DNA of 64,000 nucleotides from an uncultured Bacteroides sp. (GTDB taxonomy: Bacteria; Bacteroidota; Bacteroidia; Chitinophagales; Chitinophagaceae), in NCBI GenBank assembly GCA_902168085.1, contig CABHOP010000049.1, positions 1 to 64,000 on the forward strand, read 5' to 3'. This document shows positions 52,161 to 61,996 of the stretch, in pieces. Each line of letters starts with the position of its first letter. The stretch's first letter is position 1. Below the pieces are notes generated by a model, which did not search any database, was not told where the DNA came from, and was given only the letters and a program-made list of their open reading frames with translations. The translations under genes were made by a program, and so were the position numbers.

Positions 52161-54530
52161 TTGATAAGGCAAGGCATAGAGCCACTTTTTACTGAATCGA
52201 ATAAAAACAATAATGATCACAGGATAAACCTGCGGAGGATATATTCACGTATAGTGAAGTATTGGCCGTCTGTATTGATATGCGTTGTTGTAGCGATGTT
52301 GTTTGCATTTGCCTACTTGCGGTATGCTACTTCACAATATCTTGTTTCATCGCGTATATTGATAAAAACAGATAAAAATAATTCCGGCAATGGAGCATTG
52401 CTTTCAGAACTGGGTATGAATCCGGGTACGAATAATGTAGAGAATGAAGTAGAGATATTAAAAAGCCGGATACTGATGCAACAGGTTGTTTCACAAATGC
52501 ACCTGAATGTCAATTATTATATTCCGGGTAATATCAAAACAACCAGCCTGTACCGGGAAGCGCCTTTTACGTTTATCCCGTTATACCCTGATAGTATCGT
52601 TAACACAACTATTAAGTATGATGTGATAAAGTTGAGCGATGGCAGGATGAAGTTGTCATCGAATGGCAAATATGTAACTGCACGGCTTGGCGACACAGTA
52701 GTACTTAATAATAAAAGATTAGTTATAGAAACTAATCCGTATGCAGACGATGAATACAAATCTGTAGAAACATTCAGGGTTGAAGTTGGCCCGTTGGAGC
52801 CTGCAATAGATGCTTACCAGGCAGCACTAACTGTAGAGATGGCCAATAAGCAGGTTAATATCATTACACTCTCAATAAAAGATGTGTTACCTGAAAGAGG
52901 TAAAGGTGTTTTGAACAACCTTATCAGTGCCTATCGTAATGCCAACATTAATGATAAAACGGAAGTAGCGAATGGCACCATTGAATTTATTGACAACAGG
53001 CTATCACTCGTTAACCAGGAACTGACAGGCGTAGAGAAAGATATACAGGGGTTTAAAAGCAGGAACAGATTTACGGATGTAAACGCGCAATCGAAAATGC
53101 TGCTCGATAATACCTCTACGAATGAAAAAGAACTAACGGGAAAAGAAGTGCAGCTTCGTATACTGGAATCATTAGAAAGCTACCTGAAAGATAATAATAA
53201 TGCCCGCCGTGTAATGCCTGCTACACTAATAGCGCAGGATGCAACACTCACAGGCATCATTGAAGAATACAATGGGCTGCAAATGCAGCGCCAAAAGCTA
53301 CTATTGACCTATACTGAAAACAGCCCGCAGGTAAGAAATACAGATGAGGCCATCAATGATACCCGTGCCGGCATGCGCAGTTATATAGCATCTTTAAAGA
53401 GCGGGTATAAAGTAGCGGTAAACGAATTAAGATCGCGCGCAGGTTCGATTGACGCTGCAATAAGTAAGGTGCCGGAAAACGAAAGAATATATCTTGAATA
53501 TTCAAGAAAGCAGCAGATAAAACAGGAGCTTTACCTCTTCCTGCTACAGAAAAGGGAAGAAAGTGCTATCTCAAAATCAGCTACTGTATCTAACCTAAAG
53601 GTAATAGACCCGCCTAAAACAAGCGGTAAGGTATCGCCTGTTAAATCACGTATCTACCTCATTGCCTTCGCATTGGGTATTATAGTGCCGGGAGCACGCA
53701 TACTGATACGTGAATTGTTGAATGACAGGATAGAAAATAATGCGGATATACTGGCTTTGACACAAATGCCGATAATAGCAGAAATAGGCCACCACCCGGG
53801 TGAAGAAATAATTGCTGTAAGGAAAGATAGCAGAACAGTGGTATCTGAACAATTCCGTGCTTTAAGAACCAATCTTCAATTCTTATTGCCGCAGAAAGAG
53901 CAAAAAATTATCATGCTAACATCCAGCATGAGTGGGGAAGGTAAATCTTTTGTTTCTGTAAATCTGGCATGTGCACTCGCCATCTCAGGAAAAAAAGTAG
54001 TATTGCTGGAACTGGATTTGCGTAAGCCACAGGTTACTAAGAAACTTGGTATTTCTAATGCCGTAGGATTTTCAAACTATATTGTGGGGCAGGCTTCACT
54101 GGATGCTATATTGAAACAATCTCCGGTATCGGAACAGTTATATGTAATACCATCGGGCCCGCTGCCCCCCAATCCTTCAGAACTACTTATGCTGCCACAG
54201 GTAAATGTGCTGATGGATGCATTGAAAGAAAGTTTTGACTACATTATCATAGATACAGCCCCTGTTGGCCTGGTAACAGATGCACAGCTTTTGTCTGCAC
54301 ATACAGATGCTACTTTGTTTGTAGTAAGGCAAGGCTATACACACAAAGAACAAATAAAGGCAGCAGACGCCTTATACCGTTCTGATAAAATATCTAAAAT
54401 GTCGCTGGTGGTAAATGATGTAGATAGTAAGCATAGCAGCAACTATGGATATGCTACATATGGTTCAGGTTACTACGACGATGAAACCGTAAAAACAGGG
54501 CTGGCAAAATATATAAAACGTAAAAACTAA
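52161..54530 (+). CDS. Wzc-type polysaccharide co-polymerase/tyrosine autokinase
   Basis: 789 residues. N-terminal Wzz domain with helices at about 36-54 and 495-515 and a long coiled periplasmic part between; C-terminal BY-kinase with Walker A SSMSGEGKS (about 590), a Walker A' in which the usual first Asp is Glu (LLELDLRKP), and Walker B IIIDTAP. The tail has a tyrosine cluster (NYGYATYGSGYY), the autophosphorylation sites. It controls chain length and export; CpsB at 42153 would reverse it. The start is TTG, as no ATG precedes the first helix; a Wza-type export gene is not in the window. Confidence 0.85.
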   Translation: MIRQGIEPLFTESNKNNNDHRINLRRIYSRIVKYWPSVLICVVVAMLFAFAYLRYATSQYLVSSRILIKTDKNNSGNGALLSELGMNPGTNNVENEVEILKSRILMQQVVSQMHLNVNYYIPGNIKTTSLYREAPFTFIPLYPDSIVNTTIKYDVIKLSDGRMKLSSNGKYVTARLGDTVVLNNKRLVIETNPYADDEYKSVETFRVEVGPLEPAIDAYQAALTVEMANKQVNIITLSIKDVLPERGKGVLNNLISAYRNANINDKTEVANGTIEFIDNRLSLVNQELTGVEKDIQGFKSRNRFTDVNAQSKMLLDNTSTNEKELTGKEVQLRILESLESYLKDNNNARRVMPATLIAQDATLTGIIEEYNGLQMQRQKLLLTYTENSPQVRNTDEAINDTRAGMRSYIASLKSGYKVAVNELRSRAGSIDAAISKVPENERIYLEYSRKQQIKQELYLFLLQKREESAISKSATVSNLKVIDPPKTSGKVSPVKSRIYLIAFALGIIVPGARILIRELLNDRIENNADILALTQMPIIAEIGHHPGEEIIAVRKDSRTVVSEQFRALRTNLQFLLPQKEQKIIMLTSSMSGEGKSFVSVNLACALAISGKKVVLLELDLRKPQVTKKLGISNAVGFSNYIVGQASLDAILKQSPVSEQLYVIPSGPLPPNPSELLMLPQVNVLMDALKESFDYIIIDTAPVGLVTDAQLLSAHTDATLFVVRQGYTHKEQIKAADALYRSDKISKMSLVVNDVDSKHSSNYGYATYGSGYYDDETVKTGLAKYIKRKN

Positions 54531-54553
54531 ACTAATAATATACAATCACTAAA

Positions 54554-55843
54554 ATGACATCACAACATCGTATTGCAGTAATTGGCTTGGGCTATGTAGG
54601 TCTGCCATTAGCTGTAGAGTTCGCTAAATACTACCCTGTAATAGGTTTCGATATCAATAGTAGTCGCATTGCAGAATTGCAGCAAAACCAGGATCATACT
54701 TTAGAAGTAGATGCTGAATTATTGCAACAAGTGAATACCACCGACGTGCCAACGGATAAAGGCCTGTTATGTTCCAACAAACTGGAGCATATGGCTGATT
54801 GTAACGTATACATCGTAACGGTGCCTACGCCGGTAGATAAATACAATCGTCCTGACCTGACACCGCTGTATAAAGCAAGCGAAACTGTAGGTAAGGTGTT
54901 GAAGAAAGGTGATATCGTAGTATATGAGTCAACAGTATATCCCGGTGTTACGGAAGATGAGTGTGTGCCGGTACTTGAAAAGGTATCAGGCTTAAAATAT
55001 AATGTTGATTTCTACTGCGGTTATTCTCCTGAGCGTATCAATCCCGGAGATAAACAACACACCGTTACGAAGATCAAAAAAGTAACATCCGGTTCTACGG
55101 ATGAAGTAGCTGATACGGTAGATAAACTGTATTCAAGTATCATTACAGCAGGTACGCACAAGGCCAGCAGTATAAAAGTGGCTGAAGCAGCTAAGGTGAT
55201 AGAGAATGCGCAGCGTGATATAAACATTGCTTTCGTAAACGAGCTGGCTAAGATATTCAACCGTATGAATATTGACACACATGATGTGCTGGAAGCTGCT
55301 GGTACTAAATGGAACTTCCTGAAATTTAAACCCGGCCTGGTAGGCGGCCACTGTATAGGTGTAGACCCTTACTACCTGGCGCAGAAGGCGCAGGAAGTAG
55401 GTTATAACCCAGAGATAATACTGGCAGGCAGAAGAATGAATGATGGCATGGGTGGCTATATAGCCAATGAAGTAGTGAAGCTGATGATAAAAAGGAACAT
55501 CCCTGTTAAGCATGCGAACGTGCTGATATTGGGTGTGACATTTAAAGAAAACTGCCCGGACGTACGTAATACAAGGGTGGTAGATATTATATCTGAATTG
55601 TCTTCTTACGATATTAATATAACAGTGTATGATCCATGGGCGAGCCCTGAGGAAGTGAAACACGAGTATGGCATTGTGACAGGGAATAAATTGGAGGACG
55701 ATAAAAAATATGATGCTATTGTTCTGGCAGTAGCACATAATGAATTTATGAAGGAGGAGTGGAAAGCACATTTAAAGCAGGATGGTATTTTGTACGATGT
55801 GAAAGGCTGCCTTGAAAAATCTTATGTAGACCACAGGTTGTAG
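54554..55843 (+). CDS. UDP-N-acetylhexosamine 6-dehydrogenase (WbpA/TviB-like)
   Basis: Oxidises C6 of a UDP-N-acetylhexosamine to the uronic acid, using NAD. N-terminal Rossmann motif [13 protein letters not shown], substrate domain with catalytic Cys in [11 protein letters not shown] (about 265) and C-terminal domain with [14 protein letters not shown]. The GGHCIGVDP form belongs to the N-acetylhexosamine group rather than the UDP-glucose group. 429 residues. One base before the WbpD-like gene, so the two act in sequence. Confidence 0.88.
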   Translation: MTSQHRIAVIGLGYVGLPLAVEFAKYYPVIGFDINSSRIAELQQNQDHTLEVDAELLQQVNTTDVPTDKGLLCSNKLEHMADCNVYIVTVPTPVDKYNRPDLTPLYKASETVGKVLKKGDIVVYESTVYPGVTEDECVPVLEKVSGLKYNVDFYCGYSPERINPGDKQHTVTKIKKVTSGSTDEVADTVDKLYSSIITAGTHKASSIKVAEAAKVIENAQRDINIAFVNELAKIFNRMNIDTHDVLEAAGTKWNFLKFKPGLVGGHCIGVDPYYLAQKAQEVGYNPEIILAGRRMNDGMGGYIANEVVKLMIKRNIPVKHANVLILGVTFKENCPDVRNTRVVDIISELSSYDINITVYDPWASPEEVKHEYGIVTGNKLEDDKKYDAIVLAVAHNEFMKEEWKAHLKQDGILYDVKGCLEKSYVDHRL

Positions 55844-55844
55844 T

Positions 55845-56417
55845 ATGGATTATTTTGCACATCCTACAGCGGTAATAGACGAAGGCAGTAATATAGGGGC
55901 AGGTACCAAAATATGGCACTTCTCCCATATTATGCCCGATTGTACCATAGGTGTTAAATGCAATATTGGTCAAAATGTGGTGATATCTCCCGGCGTGATA
56001 TTAGGTAATAACGTCAAGATACAGAACAATGTTTCTGTATATACAGGTGTCACCTGCGATGATGATGTATTTCTTGGCCCTTCTTGTGTGTTTACCAATG
56101 TTATAAACCCACGCAGCGCTATCAATCGTAAAAATGAATATGCAAAAACGCATGTAGGTAAAGGTGCTACTATCGGTGCCAATGCTACCATAGTATGCGG
56201 GCACAACATTGGTGCGTATGCCTTTATAGGCGCAGGTGCTGTTATTACAAAAGATGTACCGGCCTATGCCTTAATGATAGGCAACCCTGCCCGCCAAACG
56301 GGATGGATGAGTGAATACGGGCATAAGCTTTCTTTTGATGCAGAAGGGAATGCAGCTTGCGTAGAGAGTGGGCATAAGTACAAGTTGACAAATGGCACAG
56401 TTACACGCCAGGAATAA
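55845..56417 (+). CDS. WbpD-type N-acetyltransferase (left-handed beta helix)
   Basis: 190-residue hexapeptide-repeat acyltransferase. Begins with [20 protein letters not shown], as in WbpD, which acetylates UDP-3-amino-uronic acids. Repeats occupy about 10-150. With the dehydrogenase before it and an aminotransferase upstream, it predicts a diacetamido-uronic acid, the known substrate class for acetamidino conversion. The Gfo/Idh oxidase (WbpB) that usually completes this route is not seen and may lie beyond the window. Confidence 0.85.
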   Translation: MDYFAHPTAVIDEGSNIGAGTKIWHFSHIMPDCTIGVKCNIGQNVVISPGVILGNNVKIQNNVSVYTGVTCDDDVFLGPSCVFTNVINPRSAINRKNEYAKTHVGKGATIGANATIVCGHNIGAYAFIGAGAVITKDVPAYALMIGNPARQTGWMSEYGHKLSFDAEGNAACVESGHKYKLTNGTVTRQE

Positions 56418-56430
56418 TGCTATGTTATAC

Positions 56431-56462
56431 AATGCTTCAGTCATGCTGAAGCATTTTCTTTT
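56431..56462 (+). terminator. Intrinsic terminator inside the polysaccharide operon
   Basis: AATGCTTCAG-tcatg-CTGAAGCATT, a perfect 10-bp stem, followed by TTCTTTT that runs straight into the flippase ATG (56463). It stands between two genes on the same strand, so it would cut expression of the distal genes unless read through. Confidence 0.8.
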
Positions 56463-57944
56463 ATGAGTATTGGTAAGCAAGCCGGTAAGGGTTTTGTAAG
56501 TTTTCTTTTTCGCAGCGTGCTCGAAAAAGTAATGGGGCTTATAGCCATGATATTCCTGGCAAGAAAGCTCACACCATACGATTTCGGTCTGGTGAGCATT
56601 ACTGAAGTATTACTATATACTATTTCAGTATTTGGTACCACCGGCCTGGCTGAGTTTCTTTTAGCGTATAGAAAAGAAGATACTAAAGAGGTTTTTTCTG
56701 CTGCCTTTTGGTTCAATGTTGTCATCACCGTAATTGTATTGGCCATTTTCCTGGCATTCATTCCGCTATGGGCATATTACCAGCGCGATGAAAGAATTGC
56801 CAACATTGGCCTAATGGCAGGTGGCATATTCGTTTGCTCTCAATTGCAAACCATTCCCAAAACATGGCTCAGTAAAAACCTGATGTTTGATAAACAGGTG
56901 AAAATACAAGCACCGTTTATTTTGCTGATGCCCATTGGTAAGATCATTGCTGTGTTTGCAGGTTTTGGGGTTTATAGTCTCTTATTGCCAACACTCATAT
57001 TACAACCGATACTTACGGTGCTGCTGTATCAACAAACGGGTATTTCTATTTCCGTAAAACTATATAGAAACAGGTGGCGGGAGATATATCATTTTACAAA
57101 ACACCTGATAGGCGCCAACCTATTTACCCGTATTACAGACCAGGGAGATAAATTCATACTTGGAAAATTTTTAGGGTTGGACAAATTGGGTATATATAAT
57201 CTTGCCTATCAATTGTCTGAACTATTCACTTCTCAAATGGTGCAGGTTTCCAATAATGTATTGTCATCTGTATTGCCTAAATATGTAGACGATAAGAGTA
57301 AATTGTACAATTATTACATTTCTTTTTTGCGGGTATTTTCTTTCCTTACTTTCCCGCTGTTGGCTCTTATGTTTATTTGCGCAGAGCCATTAATATTAAC
57401 ACTGTACGGACCTAAGTGGATAGAGGCAGTGTTACCCTTGCGCATATTCACAATAGTGGCAGCATTTAAAGCCGTATCCAGTTCTTATGGGTGTGTGATG
57501 AATACACTACACCTGAATAAGAAAACTTTTATGGTGACAGCTATATATGCACCTGTGCATCTTGCAGCATCCGTTGCCGGTTCATTCTTTGGCATAGTAG
57601 GTATTGCTACGGCCGTTTCGCTGGTCAAGCTCATATTCATCAACTGGAATATCAAACAGGTGATGCAAGCTATGTCAAAGCCACTTGTTAGCTGGTATCA
57701 GCAATTGCTACCATTTTTTTCAGTAAGTGTCTTGCTTTCTATAATAGTTTTGCTGTTTATATACTTGCTGCAGGTTAAGGTTATCCCTATAGTGCAAATA
57801 GGTATAAGCACTACTTTATTCTTGACCTGCTATATTTTATGCTTTAGGGTTATACTGAAAGATGATACAAGATCAATAGGCGAATTTTTGTCTAAAGCAT
57901 TTCCACGGTCGATAAAATACTTCAACCTCGTTTTTAAGATATGA
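56463..57944 (+). CDS. wzx: Polysaccharide flippase, Wzx type
   Basis: 493-residue MOP-superfamily membrane protein with about 12-14 helices. It flips undecaprenyl-linked repeat units across the inner membrane. Opens with GKGFVSFLFRSVLEKVMGL, typical of WzxC-like flippases. It overlaps the next glycosyltransferase by four bases. Its start codon directly follows the T-run of the internal terminator, leaving no room for a ribosome site outside the hairpin. Confidence 0.85.
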   Translation: MSIGKQAGKGFVSFLFRSVLEKVMGLIAMIFLARKLTPYDFGLVSITEVLLYTISVFGTTGLAEFLLAYRKEDTKEVFSAAFWFNVVITVIVLAIFLAFIPLWAYYQRDERIANIGLMAGGIFVCSQLQTIPKTWLSKNLMFDKQVKIQAPFILLMPIGKIIAVFAGFGVYSLLLPTLILQPILTVLLYQQTGISISVKLYRNRWREIYHFTKHLIGANLFTRITDQGDKFILGKFLGLDKLGIYNLAYQLSELFTSQMVQVSNNVLSSVLPKYVDDKSKLYNYYISFLRVFSFLTFPLLALMFICAEPLILTLYGPKWIEAVLPLRIFTIVAAFKAVSSSYGCVMNTLHLNKKTFMVTAIYAPVHLAASVAGSFFGIVGIATAVSLVKLIFINWNIKQVMQAMSKPLVSWYQQLLPFFSVSVLLSIIVLLFIYLLQVKVIPIVQIGISTTLFLTCYILCFRVILKDDTRSIGEFLSKAFPRSIKYFNLVFKI

Positions 57945-59155
57945 AACGCGTTGCCTTAGTAGGCAATATGAATAATAACTTCTTTGCCATCACACGATAT
58001 CTGCGTGATGCGGGTTATGATGCACATTTGTTTTACAGGTTGGCAATGGAACATTTTCAACCATCGGCAGATACGTTTAAAGGAGATTATATAAACTACT
58101 GTCACCAGGTGCACTGGCTGGATGATGGTTTTCATAATGTAGATGTGAAAGAGGTTAGAGAAGCACTGAAGAGATTTGATATATATATAGGGCAAGGTGA
58201 AGAAGCTGCTGCCGCGTACCTTGCCGGATTTAATATAGACGTATATTATCCCTATGGGTCTGATGTATATAAATATTCATACCTGCCGCAAGAGTTTAAG
58301 CTTTTGAGCAAAATGAAATCATTGGTTGTGGCAAATGATACCCGGCCAACATATAAGCAAATGCAGCGTGGCACTATGGCAAAATATTTGCGGGGTGCCA
58401 TTGTTAATGCCGGTCATATACTTGCTGAAACCACCAACGAGAAATTTGAAGAAAAACTGAAAGGATTACCGTACAAAGGCATTTATGAAAATGTGCCAAT
58501 GCCATTTATATATGTACCTGAATATGATGAACTGCGAGATGCTGATATAGCCTTTCCTGCAAAAAACATCATAGACAGTATAAGAGCGACACACGACTTT
58601 ATATTACTATATCATGGCAGACAGGAATGGAAGACGTATCATAATGACTTTACAGGGAAAAACACGCATTATCTGGTGCAGGGTTTTGCAGATCATGTAA
58701 AGAATAATGCCGCATCGAAATCCTGCCTTGTGATGCTTGAGTACGGTAGTGATGTGATGCATACTAAAGAATTGGTTAAGGAGTTAGGCATTGAGCAGAA
58801 CGTTTTCTGGCTGCCAAAAATGTATAGGAAGGAGATAATGTATGTAATTAAGCAGGTGGATGTATGTAGCGGCGAATTTGGTTATAGCTATCTCACTTTC
58901 GGCACTATTGTGGAGGCGATGCTTATGAAGAAACCTGTGATAACATATCGGGATGATAGCCTGTATACTGCACAATATCCGAAACTCTATCCCTGTTTCA
59001 ATGCACGGGAACCTCATGAAATAGCAGCTGCAATTACAGAAGCGGCACAAAACCCGGATGAAACTAAAGCGATGGGTATGGCAGCAAGTGAATGGATAAG
59101 GAAGAATTTCATTGCCAATCCATTACAGCATTTGGTAAATATTATAGAGCAATAA
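57941..59155 (+). CDS. Putative glycosyltransferase (GT-B-like)
   Basis: 404 residues. N-terminal Rossmann-like start VALVGNMNNNFFAITRYL and a C-terminal half with a donor-site-like pattern (FGTIVEAMLMKKPVITY, then DPxETKAMG-like turn). I place it with GT-B enzymes without naming a family. Position between wzx and a GT4 gene in the same operon supports a role in building the repeat unit. Confidence 0.6.
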   Translation: MKRVALVGNMNNNFFAITRYLRDAGYDAHLFYRLAMEHFQPSADTFKGDYINYCHQVHWLDDGFHNVDVKEVREALKRFDIYIGQGEEAAAAYLAGFNIDVYYPYGSDVYKYSYLPQEFKLLSKMKSLVVANDTRPTYKQMQRGTMAKYLRGAIVNAGHILAETTNEKFEEKLKGLPYKGIYENVPMPFIYVPEYDELRDADIAFPAKNIIDSIRATHDFILLYHGRQEWKTYHNDFTGKNTHYLVQGFADHVKNNAASKSCLVMLEYGSDVMHTKELVKELGIEQNVFWLPKMYRKEIMYVIKQVDVCSGEFGYSYLTFGTIVEAMLMKKPVITYRDDSLYTAQYPKLYPCFNAREPHEIAAAITEAAQNPDETKAMGMAASEWIRKNFIANPLQHLVNIIEQ

Positions 59156-59159
59156 TAGT

Positions 59160-60284
59160 GTGAAGAAAGTAAAGATACTTTTTACAATACCCAATTTTAC
59201 TACTGCCGGCAGCGGTAGGGAAATGGTAAATATTATTTACAGGCTCGATAAAAATTTGTTTGATGTTACGGTGGCCGTAGAATCGCCCGGTGGTGCAGTG
59301 TATGACGAACTACTGCAAAATGGATATAAGGTATTGGTGTTGCCGTTGTTTGTTACAGGCACTACGAGTATCACCGGCATTTTTACAGAAGCACGAAAAC
59401 AGGCTAAGCAATTCCGCCACCATAGGTTTGATGTCTGGCAGTCGTTCAATTGGTCTTCCGATTTTTCAGAAGCATTGATCGCTAAGTTTTCCGGAGCACA
59501 TTATGTATATGTGAAGAAAAGCATGAACTGGGATAGGGCAGCGTGGAAGGTGAAAAGTTTTTTATCCAAAGCCATTATAGCCAGGAATATAACTCTCTTG
59601 CTTACGGTTTTGTTTCCACCATACCTGCGCAGGAAAACACATTATGTAGGGGGCGGTGTAGATATAAGTAAATTTATATCCACAGGTAACCGAAGTTTTC
59701 GGAAGCAGTATGATATACCAGATACTGCTTTTGTGGTAACATGCATAGCGCAGTTGGTCCGCGTTAAAGACCAGATAACTTTGATAAAGGCGGTAGCACA
59801 GATTGAAAAAGCTTATTTGATATTAGCAGGCGCAGAAAAGGATGCGCCTTATGCAAAAGAGCTACATGATTTGGTTGAGAAACTGCAAATGAGCAACCGG
59901 GTAATATTTGCGGGCTCTGTTGCTGCTGTGAATGATTTACTTAATGCTTCAGATGTATATGTGTTGCCAACAACCAATATTGGCGGACATGAAGAAGGTT
60001 CCCCTGTTTCCTTGCTGGAAGCCATGGCCGCACAAGTGCCCTGCGTAGCCAGCAATGTGGCAGGCAGCAGAGATTTGATAAGAACGAATGATACCGGCCT
60101 CTTGTTTCAGCCCGGCAATGTAGAAGAGTTGACGGCATGCATCAGGAAGTATATGGATGATAAGGGCTTTGCAGAAACGATGGCGCAGAATGCACACACG
60201 TTGGTTGTAAATGAACATACCTTAGAAAAGGAAGCAGCAGCGTTTCAGGATGTGTACAAAAAAATCATGCGCATTAAAACCTAA
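59160..60284 (+). CDS. Glycosyltransferase family 4
   Basis: 374 residues, GTG start. GT4 hallmarks: N-terminal FTIPNFTTAGSGREMVNII, and the C-terminal donor motif EEGSPVSLLEAMAAQVPCVAS with E-x7-E geometry. Transfers a sugar from a nucleotide donor to the lipid-linked acceptor. The following gene starts within its stop codon. Confidence 0.85.
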   Translation: MKKVKILFTIPNFTTAGSGREMVNIIYRLDKNLFDVTVAVESPGGAVYDELLQNGYKVLVLPLFVTGTTSITGIFTEARKQAKQFRHHRFDVWQSFNWSSDFSEALIAKFSGAHYVYVKKSMNWDRAAWKVKSFLSKAIIARNITLLLTVLFPPYLRRKTHYVGGGVDISKFISTGNRSFRKQYDIPDTAFVVTCIAQLVRVKDQITLIKAVAQIEKAYLILAGAEKDAPYAKELHDLVEKLQMSNRVIFAGSVAAVNDLLNASDVYVLPTTNIGGHEEGSPVSLLEAMAAQVPCVASNVAGSRDLIRTNDTGLLFQPGNVEELTACIRKYMDDKGFAETMAQNAHTLVVNEHTLEKEAAAFQDVYKKIMRIKT

Positions 60285-61996
60285 TGAGTGCTTTTTGCGA
60301 CATAGCATTGTGCAATGCTACATACTATCCCAAATACAACCGGCTAAATGAAACAGCATGGCAGCAATCGGGTTGGTACTGGAAGAGCATTGGAACGAAA
60401 GGAGGGGACTATATACATAAGTATACAAATCCGGATGGCGAACTGGTTATAATTGGCCAGCTATATGAGGCAATTGATACAGTTGAGATTTTTGAACGGG
60501 TAAGAAAATATGTTTCAAAAGCATCAAATACTTTTGAAGACCCTGCCGGCCATTATGCTATTTTTTACTTTGATAATACCAGTAAAGAATACCACGTTTT
60601 TACCAACAGGCTAGGAACGTACCATGTTTATTATTCGTCGATAGATAAAGTGATAAGTACCTACTATTTGGGTTTAGCAAAACAAGCAGCTACCAGGAAA
60701 CTGGATTGGCAAGGTGTAGCTGGCTTTTTCTCAAATGGCTTCTTTCCTGATGATAAAACTTATCTGGAAGGCATAACGATTCTGCAACCCGCATCCTGGT
60801 ATTGTTTCGATGAATCTTTAAACCTTATCCATCATAAGCGTTACTGGGACTGGCAATTTGAACCGAAAGCAGCACCAATAGATAATTGGTGTGATGAATT
60901 ACACTATATATTGAGGGATTCTATAGCCACGGCCGTAGAAGATAAAGCAACTGCCCTGCCGCTTTCAGGTGGCTTGGATTCCCGTACTATCGCCGGAGTG
61001 CTAACGAAAATAGGTGCTCAGTATACATCCTTATGGGCTTATTCTTATGGATACAGTGCCGCCTCTTCAGAAATAAAAATTGGTAAGCAAATAGCAAACC
61101 GGAGAAACATCAGGTTTGATAGCTATGTAGTACCAGATTATCTCTGGAAAGAAATGGCAAATATCACGGATAGTGTTGAGCTGTTTCAATACCTGACGGG
61201 TACGCGGCAGGCATATGTGCGAGAAGCGATACAGACAAATGCAGATGTGGTAATAGGTGGCCATTGGGGTGATGTTTGGCTCGATGGTATGGGCATGGGT
61301 GAGCATGGTAATTATGGCCAGCTGTTCAAAAAGAAAATAATGAAAAATGGCAGTGTACAATTATTGAGTACGATATGCAGTCATTATTTACCGGATTATA
61401 AAAACTATCTCGATAGCTATTTTGATATGCATACCTCAAAGTATGCGCATATAAAAGATGCTGACTTAAGAATGAAGATATACAAGACCGATCAATGGTC
61501 TTTCCGGTGGACGGTACCAAGCCTGCGAATGTACCAGGCAGCAGCGATGCCTGTTTTGCCATTTTATGATAAGCGCATTGTTGACCTATTTTTAAAGATT
61601 CCTTCAGAAGTTTTAAAAGACCGGGAGTTGCAGATAGCATATCTTAAAAAATATCACCCCGACCTCGCATCCATAAAATGGCAGGAATACGATAGGAACC
61701 TATACAGCTATAAAGGTTTTAATAATCGCCATATAGTATATCGTTCTGTAAATAAGCTAAAGCGGGTACTATCAGGCAAGCCACATATCTCCCGAAATTG
61801 GGAAGTTTGTTATCTGAATGAAAATGGTAAACAGAATCTACACGACAGCCTGAACACGCCTGCAATTAAAAGTATAGTGCCTGCTAATGATTTGCGGAAA
61901 ATGCTGGATGACTTCTATAGAAATCCGAATGCCGCCAATGGGTATGCTATAAGCATGTTGCATACATTCGCCCAATTTGTAAATACAGTGTTATAG
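60284..61996 (+). CDS. Asparagine-synthase-like protein lacking the N-terminal Cys
   Basis: 570 residues. C-terminal ATP-pyrophosphatase domain with intact SGGLDS (about 227). The N-terminal half has the amidotransferase fold (GHYAIFYFDN, TNRLGTYHVYY) but starts MSAF, so the Cys nucleophile at position 2 is missing. It may use free ammonia, another amine, or ammonia from a partner, to amidate a sugar carboxylate. Second such gene in the locus; divergent from the one at 47564. It overlaps its neighbours by one base on each side. Confidence 0.72.
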   Translation: MSAFCDIALCNATYYPKYNRLNETAWQQSGWYWKSIGTKGGDYIHKYTNPDGELVIIGQLYEAIDTVEIFERVRKYVSKASNTFEDPAGHYAIFYFDNTSKEYHVFTNRLGTYHVYYSSIDKVISTYYLGLAKQAATRKLDWQGVAGFFSNGFFPDDKTYLEGITILQPASWYCFDESLNLIHHKRYWDWQFEPKAAPIDNWCDELHYILRDSIATAVEDKATALPLSGGLDSRTIAGVLTKIGAQYTSLWAYSYGYSAASSEIKIGKQIANRRNIRFDSYVVPDYLWKEMANITDSVELFQYLTGTRQAYVREAIQTNADVVIGGHWGDVWLDGMGMGEHGNYGQLFKKKIMKNGSVQLLSTICSHYLPDYKNYLDSYFDMHTSKYAHIKDADLRMKIYKTDQWSFRWTVPSLRMYQAAAMPVLPFYDKRIVDLFLKIPSEVLKDRELQIAYLKKYHPDLASIKWQEYDRNLYSYKGFNNRHIVYRSVNKLKRVLSGKPHISRNWEVCYLNENGKQNLHDSLNTPAIKSIVPANDLRKMLDDFYRNPNAANGYAISMLHTFAQFVNTVL

